Shown: positions 26,465-34,490 of the stretch, in pieces
Numbering within the stretch: position 1 is the first letter of the stretch
Layout of the letters: each line of letters opens with the position of its first letter
Source of the DNA: Streptomyces sp. ISL-43
Lineage (GTDB): Bacteria; Actinomycetota; Actinomycetes; Streptomycetales; Streptomycetaceae
Length of the DNA stretch: 64,000 bases
Direction of reading: 5' to 3'
Assembly (NCBI RefSeq): GCF_018614195.1
Contig: NZ_JAGGOT010000059.1
Coordinates: 101,086 to 165,085, forward strand
Notes under the pieces: model-generated
Database searches by the model: none
The model's input: the letters and a program-made list of their open reading frames with translations, nothing else
Told to the model about the DNA's origin: nothing
Translations under genes and position numbers: made by a program

Positions 26465-26950
26465 ATGGGAAAGCTGGCAGTGGGTGCGCTGCGTGCCGTG
26501 CTCGTGGTGGTGCTCGCCGGCACCGTGTTCGTACAGGTATTGATGGTGTGGGCGTTGGCCACCGACCCGGAGGACGGTTCGCTCCCGCTGACCCCGCTGC
26601 GCGTGATCACGATCCTGGGCATGCTGTCGGCCCAGGTCGCCCTGGTCTGCGTAGGGCGGCTGGTGGCGATGGTGCGACGCGGAACCGTGTTCTCCCACGC
26701 CGCCTTCCGGTACGTGGACGCCGTGATCGGCGCGATCGTGGCGGCATCCCTCCTGTGGTTCGCGGTCACGGCCCTCAATGCGCCGGGCCAGCGGGCCGAC
26801 CCGGGCGTCACCGTCATCATGGGCGGGGTTGGCGTGGCCATCCTGGGGGTCGCGCTCATCGTGCTCGTGCTGCGGATGCTGCTCGCCCAGGCCGTCGCGC
26901 GTGACGTCGAAGCGGCGCACATGCAGGCCGAGTTGAACGAGGTGATCTGA
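26465..26950 (+). CDS. DUF2975 membrane protein
   Basis: The ATG is preceded by AAGGATGG. The 161-residue product has four hydrophobic helices (LRAVLVVVLAGTVFVQVLMV; VITILGMLSAQVALVCVGRL; YVDAVIGAIVAASLLWFAVT; VGVAILGVALIVLVLRMLLA) and the interhelical RLVAMVRRGTVFSHAAFRYV signature of DUF2975. The stop overlaps the start of the XRE gene (TGATG), so the two are translationally coupled. This membrane protein plus small Cro-like regulator pair is widespread (YoaS/YozG type), but its physiological role is not established. Confidence 0.88.
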   Translation: MGKLAVGALRAVLVVVLAGTVFVQVLMVWALATDPEDGSLPLTPLRVITILGMLSAQVALVCVGRLVAMVRRGTVFSHAAFRYVDAVIGAIVAASLLWFAVTALNAPGQRADPGVTVIMGGVGVAILGVALIVLVLRMLLAQAVARDVEAAHMQAELNEVI

Positions 26951-27171
26951 TGGCGATCACCGTCGATATCGACGTGATGCTGGCCAGGCGGAAGATGTCC
27001 GTGGGCGAGCTCGCGGATCGCGTGGGGATCACGCCCGCCAACCTGGCGGTACTCAAGAACGGCCGCGCCAAGGCGGTGCGTTTCGCGACGCTCGCCGCGC
27101 TCTGCGAGGTGCTCGAGTGTCAGCCGGGCGACCTGCTGCGCTGGGAGGCCGAGGATGCCGCGGGCGGATGA
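26950..27171 (+). CDS. Small XRE/Cro-type regulator (YozG-like)
   Basis: The 73-residue protein is one helix-turn-helix: DIDVMLARRKMSVGELADRV, GITPANLAVLKNGRAKAV, then FATLAALCEVLECQPGDLLR. It belongs to the YozG/YvaO-like class that is regularly encoded after a DUF2975 gene. Its start overlaps the DUF2975 stop. It is the likely repressor acting at the palindrome upstream of the operon. Confidence 0.9.
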   Translation: MAITVDIDVMLARRKMSVGELADRVGITPANLAVLKNGRAKAVRFATLAALCEVLECQPGDLLRWEAEDAAGG

Positions 27172-27290
27172 CGTGCCGAGGGCGGGCGTGACGTCGCCTG
27201 GCACCTCCGGCCCGTGACACGGCGCGTGGACCGTATGGACGTGGATCGCCGATCACCCGTGCCGACCCCGTTGGGTGGATTCCGGTTGAC

Positions 27291-27320
27291 CCGCACCGCA
27301 CCGCACCGCACCGCACCGCA
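27291..27320. repeat. CCGCA pentanucleotide repeat (six copies)
   Basis: Six uninterrupted copies of CCGCA lie 74 bp before the assigned start of the YcxB-like gene. A repeat of five-base units is prone to slippage and would change frame if it were translated. It is upstream of the preferred start, so an effect on a leader or promoter is the more likely possibility. Confidence 0.85.
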
Positions 27321-27393
27321 CCGTCCCGGCCGACGATCGCGATCTGCGAAGGTGGGGGAGCAGGTCGCGGGCGGACCTGTAGGCTCCGCGCTC

Positions 27394-27930
27394 GTGGACG
27401 ACATACGGCAGGCAGCCATCGCCTTCAGCGGAACCCTGACGCGGGAGGAATTCGACGAGGCAGTTGCGGCCACCGGGTGGTTCCGGCGTCTGCGCTGGCT
27501 CATCGTGGTGGCCGCAGTCTTGATGGCGGCGCTGAGCCTGAGGTTCTCCGCTCAAGGCGGGTCGGTCAACGCCGGCCTGCTGGCACTCGCTCTGGTCTAC
27601 GGTGTGCTCGGCCTGTTCCTGCCCCCGGTGCTCACCAGCCGCATGTTCCGCGCCGACCAGGCCACGGGAGAGAAGCAGGCCGTCGTCGACGATGCCGGCT
27701 ACGTCGTCTCCCGCGGCCATGAGGAACTCATGCGGGTGCCGTGGCGCACCGTTTCCCGTTCCTACGAGACGGAGCGGGTCTACGTCGTGACCGGCCGCCT
27801 CGGCTGGAAGGCCGGCATGCTGATCGTGCCCAAGCGGCTGCTCACCGGGCCCGGCGAGACCGAGCTGATGGGCGTTTTGCTGGAGACCAGGGTCCGCCGT
27901 TCCAAGAGCCGCCGGACGCAAGGCCGCTGA
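27394..27930 (+). CDS. YcxB-like membrane protein
   Basis: GTG 27394 is preferred as start because the well-formed protein begins DDIRQAAIAFSGTLTREEF. Two TM helices (LRWLIVVAAVLMAALSLRF; AGLLALALVYGVLGLFLPPV) precede a C-terminal cytoplasmic domain with YVVSRGHEELMRVPWRTVSR and MLIVPKRLLTGPGETELM, the YcxB-like signature. The ribosome site is weak. The frame is open much farther upstream through the CCGCA repeat, but that part is not protein-like. Function of the family is unknown. Confidence 0.78.
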   Translation: MDDIRQAAIAFSGTLTREEFDEAVAATGWFRRLRWLIVVAAVLMAALSLRFSAQGGSVNAGLLALALVYGVLGLFLPPVLTSRMFRADQATGEKQAVVDDAGYVVSRGHEELMRVPWRTVSRSYETERVYVVTGRLGWKAGMLIVPKRLLTGPGETELMGVLLETRVRRSKSRRTQGR

Positions 27931-28397
27931 TGACGCCTTCGTCATCCGCCTCGCGGACGGCGAATCCATGAAGGTCCGGATCGGCCGCCGACTCTGGAAG
28001 GCCGGCGGTATCCGGTCGACTGGTTACCCACCTCACCGACCACCCAGTGCCCGGGCTCCTTGTGGAAGCTCATCTCGCCTGCCCCAGAACGGGGCCGCCG
28101 CCGGCGCCCGTGATCCTCCTCCCCCTCGTGCGTGAGCTGGTCGGGCGTCGTTCCGCCGTTGGCCGGGGCTGCCGAGACCGTCGCCCCGGGGAGCGGCTTC
28201 ATCGCAGAGTGGGCGCCGGTAGCCAGTATGTGATCGCGAACAAATACACTCTCGTGAGCACTCGTGAGACAGTCGTAGTGCCTGCGAAGCCCTGCGTCAC
28301 GGGCCGGATCCCGACACGGTCCAACCGTCGAGCGTCGCCACTCGTAGACACTGACCGGCTGCGATCCGCACCGATATGACCGATGAGGGGGCCTTGA
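27931..28397. other. Intergenic region, no supported gene
   Basis: Frames are open on both strands but lack ribosome sites and family similarity. A direct repeat ACTCTCGTGAGCACTCGTGAG at about 28247-28267 lies upstream of the LacI gene. No copy of the 18-bp arabinose operator was found here. Confidence 0.45.
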
Positions 28398-29429
28398 GTG
28401 GGAACTGCAAGCACCGAGCCGGAGTCCCGCCAGCCTGTGATGGCGGATGTGGCGCGGGTCGCCGGCGTGTCCCACCAGACCGTGTCCCGGGTGCTGAACG
28501 GTGCACCGCACGTCCGGCCCGACACCCGGGACCGGGTGCTCGCCGCTATCAGGGAGCTGGACTACCGCCCCAACTCGGCAGCCCGCGCGCTGGTCACCCG
28601 CCGCTCCCAGACCCTCGGGGTGGTCAGTTTCGGCAGCGCACTCTACGGGCCCGCCTCGATGCTGGACGGGATCGAGCAGGCCGCGCGCAGTGCGGGGTAC
28701 TTCGTCAGCGTCGCGAGCCTGCGCTCGCTGGACAGCCGCTCCGTACAGGAGGCGGTGGACCGGCTCCGCGACCAGGGTGTGGAGGGCATCGTCGTCATCG
28801 CGCCGCAGATCTCGGCGGTGAGCGCGGTGGCGAAGCTGTCCAGCGCGGTGCCGGTGGTCGCGGTCGGGTCGGGCAGCCAGTCCCGAGTGCCGATGGTCGC
28901 CGTCGACAACGAGTCGGGCGCGCTGGCAGCGACCCGGCACCTGCTCGACCTCGGGCACGCCACGGTCCACCACGTCGCCGGCCCGCCCGGCTGGCTGGAG
29001 ACCAAGACCCGGCAGGACGGCTGGCGCAAGGCCCTTGAGGCCTGCGGCGCCGAGGTGCCGCCGGTACAGAGCGGCGACTGGAGCGCGAGGTCCGGGTACG
29101 AGGCCGGACTGCGGATCGCCGAAGATCCTCTGGTCACGGCGGTCTTCTGCGCCAATGACCACATGGCCCTCGGCCTGCTCCGCGCGTTCCATGAGGCGGG
29201 CCGGGCGATTCCGGGCGACATCAGCGTGGTCGGGTTCGACGACATTCCCGAGGCCGCGTACTTCGCCCCGCCGCTGACCACCGTGCGTCAGGACTTCGGC
29301 GAGCTGGGACGCCGCGCGCTCGAGCTGCTGGTGGAGGAGCTGACCGGCGTCGGCCATGCCCGCAGCCATGTGCTGATCTCGCCCGAGATGGTGCTGCGCC
29401 GCAGTGCCGGCCCGGTGGCGCGTCGGTAG
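28398..29429 (+). CDS. LacI family repressor of the arabinose locus
   Basis: GTG 28398 has GAGGGGG upstream. The 343-residue protein shows the LacI HTH (VMADVARVAGVSHQTVSRVL) and hinge (PNSAARALVTRRSQTLGVVS). It has a periplasmic-binding-like core with VPMVAVDNESGALAATRHLL, TAVFCANDHMALGLLRAF and ISVVGFDDIPEAAYFAPPLT. It stands directly before the first arabinose-transport operon. Four similar 18-bp palindromes of the LacI type lie at the locus promoters, so it is the obvious candidate repressor. The effector is probably L-arabinose or a derivative (inference). Its own promoter lacks the operator. Confidence 0.92.
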   Translation: MGTASTEPESRQPVMADVARVAGVSHQTVSRVLNGAPHVRPDTRDRVLAAIRELDYRPNSAARALVTRRSQTLGVVSFGSALYGPASMLDGIEQAARSAGYFVSVASLRSLDSRSVQEAVDRLRDQGVEGIVVIAPQISAVSAVAKLSSAVPVVAVGSGSQSRVPMVAVDNESGALAATRHLLDLGHATVHHVAGPPGWLETKTRQDGWRKALEACGAEVPPVQSGDWSARSGYEAGLRIAEDPLVTAVFCANDHMALGLLRAFHEAGRAIPGDISVVGFDDIPEAAYFAPPLTTVRQDFGELGRRALELLVEELTGVGHARSHVLISPEMVLRRSAGPVARR

Positions 29430-29505
29430 TCGACGGTCCGCGGGCGGTCCGGGCTCGGACGGCGCGGGGGCGTGGTCAAGATTGGGTAACGGCATGGCGG
29501 CCCCC

Positions 29506-29534
29506 TTGTCCGCAGAATTGTGAGCGTTAACAAT
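29506..29534 (+). promoter_or_regulatory. Promoter and LacI operator A (sugar importer operon)
   Basis: ATTGTGAGCGTTAACAAT at 29517-29534 is an 18-bp LacI-type near-palindrome. TTGTCC at 29506-29511 and TAACAA inside the operator's right arm form a -35/-10 pair with a 16-bp spacer, so a bound repressor would cover the -10 box. The spacing and overlap are the same at the other operators of the locus. Confidence 0.78.
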
Positions 29535-29740
29535 CTGACTCAAGCGAAACGGCACCGCTACATCCCGTTCACACGGACGGCGCGGGCCGTACCGCCGCCT
29601 GCACCAACGCCGCACCGGGCGCCCACCGCCCCCGACGGTGTTCCCACCGCCTCCCGCGCCGGTCGGCCTGCCCTGTCGATCTGCCCGCGGTCGATCTGTC
29701 CGCGCCGGGAGCGGCCTCCCCACTTGAGAGGAACCCCAAG

Positions 29741-30724
29741 ATGTCCAAGAGAGCTGCGGCGGCCCTGGTCGCCGGCACGATGGTCGCCGTTCTGTCCGCT
29801 TGCGGTTCCGGGGGTGGCGGCTCGGCCGACGCCAAGGGTTCCGGTGGCCGGCTCACCGTGGGCTTCTCCCAGGTCGGCGCGGAGAGCGGGTGGCGCACGG
29901 CCAACACCAAGTCCGTCCAGGATGCGGCCAAGAAGGCCGGGATCACGCTGAAGTTCTCCGACGCCCAGCAGAAGCAGGAGAACCAGATCAAGGCCATCCG
30001 CTCGTTCATCCAGCAGAAGGTGGACGTCATCGCCTTCTCCCCGGTGGTCGAGTCGGGCTGGGACACCGTGCTCAAGGAAGCCAAGGCCGCCCACATCCCG
30101 GTCGTTCTGACGGACCGCGCCGTGGACTCCAAGGACGAGTCGCTCTATGCCACCTTCCTCGGTTCGGATTTCGTCGAGGAGGGCAAGAAGGCCGGCGACT
30201 GGCTGGTGAAGGAGTATCAGGGCAAGAGCGACGCGGTGAACATCGTGGAGTTGCAGGGCACCACCGGCTCCGCCCCGGCCAACGACCGTAAATCGGGCTT
30301 CGCCGACGTCATCAAGACGGACGCCAAGTTCAAGATCACGGCCTCCCAGACCGGTGACTTCACGCGCGCCAAGGGCAAGGAGGTCATGCAGGCCTTCCTG
30401 AAGTCCCAGCCGGAGATCGACGTGCTCTACGCGCACAACGACGACATGGCCCTCGGTGCCATCCAGGCCATCGAGGAGGCCGGCAAGAAGCCCGGCACCG
30501 ACATCAAGATCATCTCGGTCGACGGTGTCAAGGACGCCTTCACCGCGATGAGTCAGGGCAAGATCAACGTCCTCGTCGAGTGCAACCCCCTCCTGGGCGA
30601 CCAGCTGATGGACCTGATCAAGAAGGTCAAGGCCGGCGAGGAGGTGCCGCGCCGGATCAAGACCGAAGAGGGCGTCTTCACCCAGGACCAGGCCGCGGCC
30701 GCCCTGCCGACCCGCCAGTACTGA
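29741..30724 (+). CDS. ytfQ: Sugar ABC importer, lipoprotein substrate-binding subunit (YtfQ-like)
   Basis: The 327-residue protein has a lipoprotein signal (AAALVAGTMVAVLSACGSGG, lipobox LSAC). It belongs to the ribose/galactofuranose binding family: LTVGFSQVGAESGWRTANTK is the characteristic YtfQ N-terminus, followed by VDVIAFSPVVESGWDTVLKE, VVLTDRAVDSKDESLYATF and YAHNDDMALGAIQAIEEAGK. A GAGAGGAA ribosome site precedes it. It is the first gene of a four-gene operon under operator A. In E. coli the homologous system imports galactofuranose; next to araBAD genes, arabinofuranose or arabinose is the likely substrate (inference). Confidence 0.88.
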   Translation: MSKRAAAALVAGTMVAVLSACGSGGGGSADAKGSGGRLTVGFSQVGAESGWRTANTKSVQDAAKKAGITLKFSDAQQKQENQIKAIRSFIQQKVDVIAFSPVVESGWDTVLKEAKAAHIPVVLTDRAVDSKDESLYATFLGSDFVEEGKKAGDWLVKEYQGKSDAVNIVELQGTTGSAPANDRKSGFADVIKTDAKFKITASQTGDFTRAKGKEVMQAFLKSQPEIDVLYAHNDDMALGAIQAIEEAGKKPGTDIKIISVDGVKDAFTAMSQGKINVLVECNPLLGDQLMDLIKKVKAGEEVPRRIKTEEGVFTQDQAAAALPTRQY

Positions 30725-30759
30725 CCGGCCCGGTGACCAGGGGCTGCCCGGTCTGGAGT

Positions 30760-30783
30760 GGGCCGCCCCGAAACGGGCGGCCC
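30760..30783 (+). terminator. Intercistronic hairpin after the binding-protein gene
   Basis: GGGCCGCCC and its exact complement form a 9-bp stem with a CGAAAC loop, 36 bases after the ytfQ-like stop and 43 bases before the ATPase gene. It probably acts as an attenuator or 3'-end stabiliser that raises binding-protein mRNA over the transporter genes. Confidence 0.65.
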
Positions 30784-30825
30784 GAACCGGCCGGCCCCGG
30801 TCCCGACCATGAGAGGAGGGGGCGG

Positions 30826-32361
30826 ATGCCTGCGCACCCTGCACAGCAACCGGTCCTGGAAGTACACGGGATCCGCAAGGAGTTCCCCGGCGTGGTGGCA
30901 CTGGACGGGGTCGACTTCCGGCTCTTCCCCGGCGAGGTGCACGCGTTGATGGGTGAGAACGGCGCCGGCAAGTCCACCCTGATCAAGGTTCTCACCGGTG
31001 TCTACGAGTCGGGCGGCGGCGAGGTCGTGCTGAGCGGCCGGCCCCTGCACATCGCCGGCCCGCTGCAGGCGCAGCAGGCCGGGATCAGCACGGTGTACCA
31101 GGAGGTCAACCTCTGCCTGAACCTGTCGGTCGCGGAGAACATCTTCATCGGCCGGGAACCGCGCCGCCTCGGACTCATCCACTGGTCGGCCCTCCGTCGC
31201 CGCGCCGCGGAACTGGTCGCCGACCTCGACCTGGACATCGACGTCACCGCCCCGCTGGGCAGTTACTCGATCGCGGTCCAACAGCTGGTCGCGATCGTCC
31301 GCGCGGTGGACGTCTCGGCGAAGGTGCTGATCCTGGACGAGCCGACCTCCAGCCTGGACCGCGACGAGGTGCGGCAACTGTTCGCGGTGATACGCCGGTT
31401 GCGCGACCAGGGTGTGGCGATCCTGTTCGTCTCGCACTTCCTGGACCAGATCTACGAGATCTGCGATCGGATGACCATCCTGCGCAACGGCAAGCTGGAG
31501 GGCGAGTACCCGATCAGCGAGTTGAGCCAGGTCGAACTGGTCGCCCGCATGATCGGCGGTGAACTGGGGAGCCTGGAGGAGCTGTCGGGCAGTGCCCGCC
31601 GTGAGCCCGCCGCACCGGCCACGGCCGTGCCGTTCCTGCGCGCCGACGGCCTGGGTCGTACCGGCGCGATCGAGCCGTACGACCTCGGCATCCAACCCGG
31701 TGAAGTCGTCGGCCTGGCCGGCCTGTTGGGATCCGGGCGTACGGAGGCGGCCCGCCTGCTGTTCGGTGCCGACCGCAGTACCCAGGGTTCGGTGCGGATC
31801 GAGGACGCCACCGTCGCGCTGCGCACGCCGCGCACCGCGATCTCGTACGGGATCGCCTTCTGCTCGGAGGACCGCAAGAACGAGGGACTGGTCGCGGAGT
31901 TGACGGTACGCGAAAACATCATCCTCGCCTTGCAAGCGGCCCGCGGCTGGACGCGTCCGCTCTCCCGCGCCAAGCAGGACGAGATCGCGCGGCGCTGGAT
32001 CCGGTCACTGGACATCCGCCCGGACAACCCCGAGGCGCTGGTACGCCATCTCAGCGGAGGCAATCAGCAGAAGGTGCTGCTGGCACGCTGGCTGATCACC
32101 GACCCCAGGCTCTTGATCCTCGACGAGCCGACCCGGGGCATCGACATAGGCGCCAAGGCCGAAATCCAGAAGCTGGTGGCCGCGTTGGCCCGGGACGGCA
32201 TGTCGGTGCTGTTCATCTCGGCCGAGCTGGAAGAAGTGCTGCGCCTCAGCCACCGCGTGGGTGTGCTGCGGGACCGCCGGCTGGTCGCCGAGCTGCCGAA
32301 CGACGGCTCGCTCACCCCCGAGCACATCATGGCGACGATCGCGAGCGGAGCCCGGTCATGA
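30826..32361 (+). CDS. ytfR: Sugar ABC importer, double ATPase subunit (YtfR-like)
   Basis: The ATG at 30826 follows GAGAGGAGGGGG; an open frame upstream is not coding. The 511-residue protein has two ABC domains. The first has Walker A GENGAGKST and Walker B VLILDEPTSSLDRDEV; its signature is GSYSIAVQQLVAI, in a degenerate form. The second has a degenerate Walker A (LLGSGRTEAARLL), the signature LSGGNQQKVLLARW and Walker B LLILDEPTRGIDIGAKAEI. This asymmetric pattern is standard for RbsA/MglA/YtfR ATPases. It drives both permeases encoded after it and overlaps the next gene by ATGA. Confidence 0.92.
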   Translation: MPAHPAQQPVLEVHGIRKEFPGVVALDGVDFRLFPGEVHALMGENGAGKSTLIKVLTGVYESGGGEVVLSGRPLHIAGPLQAQQAGISTVYQEVNLCLNLSVAENIFIGREPRRLGLIHWSALRRRAAELVADLDLDIDVTAPLGSYSIAVQQLVAIVRAVDVSAKVLILDEPTSSLDRDEVRQLFAVIRRLRDQGVAILFVSHFLDQIYEICDRMTILRNGKLEGEYPISELSQVELVARMIGGELGSLEELSGSARREPAAPATAVPFLRADGLGRTGAIEPYDLGIQPGEVVGLAGLLGSGRTEAARLLFGADRSTQGSVRIEDATVALRTPRTAISYGIAFCSEDRKNEGLVAELTVRENIILALQAARGWTRPLSRAKQDEIARRWIRSLDIRPDNPEALVRHLSGGNQQKVLLARWLITDPRLLILDEPTRGIDIGAKAEIQKLVAALARDGMSVLFISAELEEVLRLSHRVGVLRDRRLVAELPNDGSLTPEHIMATIASGARS

Positions 32362-33404
32362 CCAAGCACCGCCTCTTCTGGCCCGCCGCCGTGCTCGCGG
32401 CCCTGCTGCTGGCCAACGTGGTGTTCACTCCGGACTTCTTCGCGATCCGGATCAAGGACGGGCACCTGTACGGGAGCCTGATCGACATCCTCCACTTCGG
32501 CGCCCCGCTGATCCTGGTGGCGCTGGGCATGACGCTGGTCATCGCGACCAGCGGTATCGACCTCTCGGTCGGCTCCACCGTCGCCATCGCGGGCGCGCTG
32601 GCCTGTCTGCACATCAGCGGGGCGGCCGACCCCGCAAGCCCGGGGACGGTGTTCGGAGCCGTCGCCATCGCCCTGGCGGTGGCCCTCGTCCTGGGCGTGG
32701 TCAACGGCGTACTGGTGGCCGGGGTCGGCGTCCAGCCGATCATCGCCACGCTCATCCTGATGGTGGCCGGACGCGGCGTCGCCCAGCTGGTGACGGATGG
32801 CCAGATCGTCACCGTCACCAGCGAGCCCTACAAGCTGATCGGCGGCGGCTACTGGCTCACCATGCCGTTCGCGATCCTGCTCGCGGGTGCGGTCGTGCTG
32901 CTGACGTCGCTGCTGACCCGGCGTACGGCGCTCGGGCTGCTGCTGGAGTCGGTCGGCGGCAACCCGGTCGCCAGCCGCCTGGTCGGCATCCGGGCGATGG
33001 GCCTGATCGCCTTGGTTTACGTTTTCAGCGCGCTGTGCGCCGCGGTCGCCGGGCTCATGATCAGCTCGAACGTCTCCAGTGCGGACGGCAACAACGCCGG
33101 GCTCTGGATCGAGCTGGACGCCATCCTCGCTGTGGTGGTCGGCGGCACCGCGCTGACCGGCGGGCGGTTCTCGCTCCGCGGCACGGTGATCGGTGCGCTG
33201 ATCATCCAGACCCTGTCCACCACCGTGTACACCATCGGCATCCCGCCGGAGACCACCCTGGTCTTCAAAGCCTTCGTGGTGATCGCGGTCTGCCTGATCC
33301 AGTCACCCGCCTTCCGGGCCAAGGCCGCGCGCCGGCGGGCCCGGACCGGCCGCGGCACGAGGCCGCGTCCGGTGATGCCAGAGAACACGGAGGTGGGGGC
33401 ATGA
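32358..33404 (+). CDS. ytfT: Sugar ABC importer permease (YtfT-like)
   Basis: The 348-residue polytopic protein contains the RbsC-family signature ILVALGMTLVIATSGIDLSV in its N-terminal third and LDAILAVVVGGTALTGGRF near the C-terminus, with about eight to ten hydrophobic helices. It starts inside the end of the ATPase gene (ATGA overlap) and its own stop overlaps the next permease start in the same way. Two different permease genes after a double ATPase is the arrangement of the E. coli ytfQRT-yjfF system. Confidence 0.9.
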   Translation: MTKHRLFWPAAVLAALLLANVVFTPDFFAIRIKDGHLYGSLIDILHFGAPLILVALGMTLVIATSGIDLSVGSTVAIAGALACLHISGAADPASPGTVFGAVAIALAVALVLGVVNGVLVAGVGVQPIIATLILMVAGRGVAQLVTDGQIVTVTSEPYKLIGGGYWLTMPFAILLAGAVVLLTSLLTRRTALGLLLESVGGNPVASRLVGIRAMGLIALVYVFSALCAAVAGLMISSNVSSADGNNAGLWIELDAILAVVVGGTALTGGRFSLRGTVIGALIIQTLSTTVYTIGIPPETTLVFKAFVVIAVCLIQSPAFRAKAARRRARTGRGTRPRPVMPENTEVGA

Positions 33405-34375
33405 GCGCGATCGCGGCGGCCCGTGGCCGCGCGTACATCCCGCTGCTGGTCACATCGGCCCTGCTGGTATCGATGTTCGGCGCCGGATCCGTCCAGTACG
33501 ACGGCTTCTTCTCCGGGCAGGTGCTGCTCAACCTGCTCATCGACAACGCCTTCCTGCTGGTGGTCGCCATCGGGATGACCTTCGTGGTGCTGACCGGAGG
33601 GATCGATCTGTCGGTCGGCGCGATGGTCGCGCTGTCGACGATGATCTCCGCCTGGCTGGTGGAGCAGCAAGGCTGGCCGCCGCTGCTGGTGATCCCGCTG
33701 GTCCTGGTGGTGGGGACGGGCGCCGGACTGGCGATGGGATGGGTGATCCACTCCTTCGAGATCCAACCCTTCATCGTGACGCTCGCCGGAATGTTCCTGG
33801 CCAGGGGCCTCTGCTACACGATCAGCCTCGACTCGATCTCCCTCACCGACCCGACCTACACGGCCTTCGCCCAGACCCGGATCGCCCTGCCCGGCGACCT
33901 GTTCGTCTCGCCGAGCGTGCTGATCGCCGTAGGTGTGCTGATGGTCGCCTTCGTGGTCCTGCACTACACACGGCTGGGCCGGAACGTGTACGCGCTGGGC
34001 GGCAGCGAGCAGTCGGCCCGGCTGATGGGGATCCCGGTCGGGCGTACGAAGATCGCCGTGTACGCCGTCAGCGGTTTCTGCTCGGCGCTCGGGGGAGTAC
34101 TGCTGACCTTCTACATGCTCTCCGGCTACGGGCTCCACGCGGTGGGCCTGGAACTGGACGCGATCGCCGCCGTGGTGATCGGCGGGACGCTCCTGACCGG
34201 AGGCTCGGGGTACCTGCTGGGCACCGCGCTGGGGGTGCTCGTGCTGGGCCTGATCCAGACGGTCATCAGCTTCCAGGGCACGCTCAGCTCGTGGTGGACC
34301 AGGATCGTGGTCGGCGGCCTGCTGTTCGTCTTCATCCTGCTGCAACGCATGATCGTCGGCCGCCGCAAGGTCTGA
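33401..34375 (+). CDS. yjfF: Sugar ABC importer permease (YjfF-like)
   Basis: The 324-residue protein begins MSAIAAARGRAYIPLLVTSA at the ATGA overlap. It has the second-permease signature VVAIGMTFVVLTGGIDLSVG, IHSFEIQPFIVTLAGMFLAR and LDAIAAVVIGGTLLTGGSGY, closing with a basic tail RMIVGRRKV. It forms the heterodimeric membrane channel with the preceding permease. A small hairpin (GGGC-AGCTC-GCCC, 34385-34397) follows the stop before operator B. Confidence 0.9.
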   Translation: MSAIAAARGRAYIPLLVTSALLVSMFGAGSVQYDGFFSGQVLLNLLIDNAFLLVVAIGMTFVVLTGGIDLSVGAMVALSTMISAWLVEQQGWPPLLVIPLVLVVGTGAGLAMGWVIHSFEIQPFIVTLAGMFLARGLCYTISLDSISLTDPTYTAFAQTRIALPGDLFVSPSVLIAVGVLMVAFVVLHYTRLGRNVYALGGSEQSARLMGIPVGRTKIAVYAVSGFCSALGGVLLTFYMLSGYGLHAVGLELDAIAAVVIGGTLLTGGSGYLLGTALGVLVLGLIQTVISFQGTLSSWWTRIVVGGLLFVFILLQRMIVGRRKV

Positions 34376-34397
34376 TCGCCTGACGGGCAGCTCGCCC

Positions 34398-34426
34398 TTG
34401 ACAGGCCAATTGTTAACGCTAACAAT
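34398..34426 (+). promoter_or_regulatory. Promoter and LacI operator B (araBDA operon)
   Basis: TTGACA at 34398-34403, a 16-bp spacer and TAACAA form a near-consensus promoter. The operator ATTGTTAACGCTAACAAT (34409-34426; arms ATTGTTA/TAACAAT) overlaps the -10 element. It stands 64 bp before the ribulokinase start. Confidence 0.85.
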
Positions 34427-34490
34427 CGCGGAGCGGTGCCTCGGCGGCACCCCCTTTCGCCCTCTCGGGGCTCCGTACGAAGGATGTGAA

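Noticed and set aside
27942..29723. Long minus-strand open frame opposite the LacI gene
   Set aside because: It is an antisense shadow; the LacI regulator is complete on the plus strand.
34376..34490. Riboswitch upstream of araB
   Set aside because: The 115-bp gap is fully explained by a small hairpin, a promoter and the LacI operator; no conserved aptamer pattern is visible.
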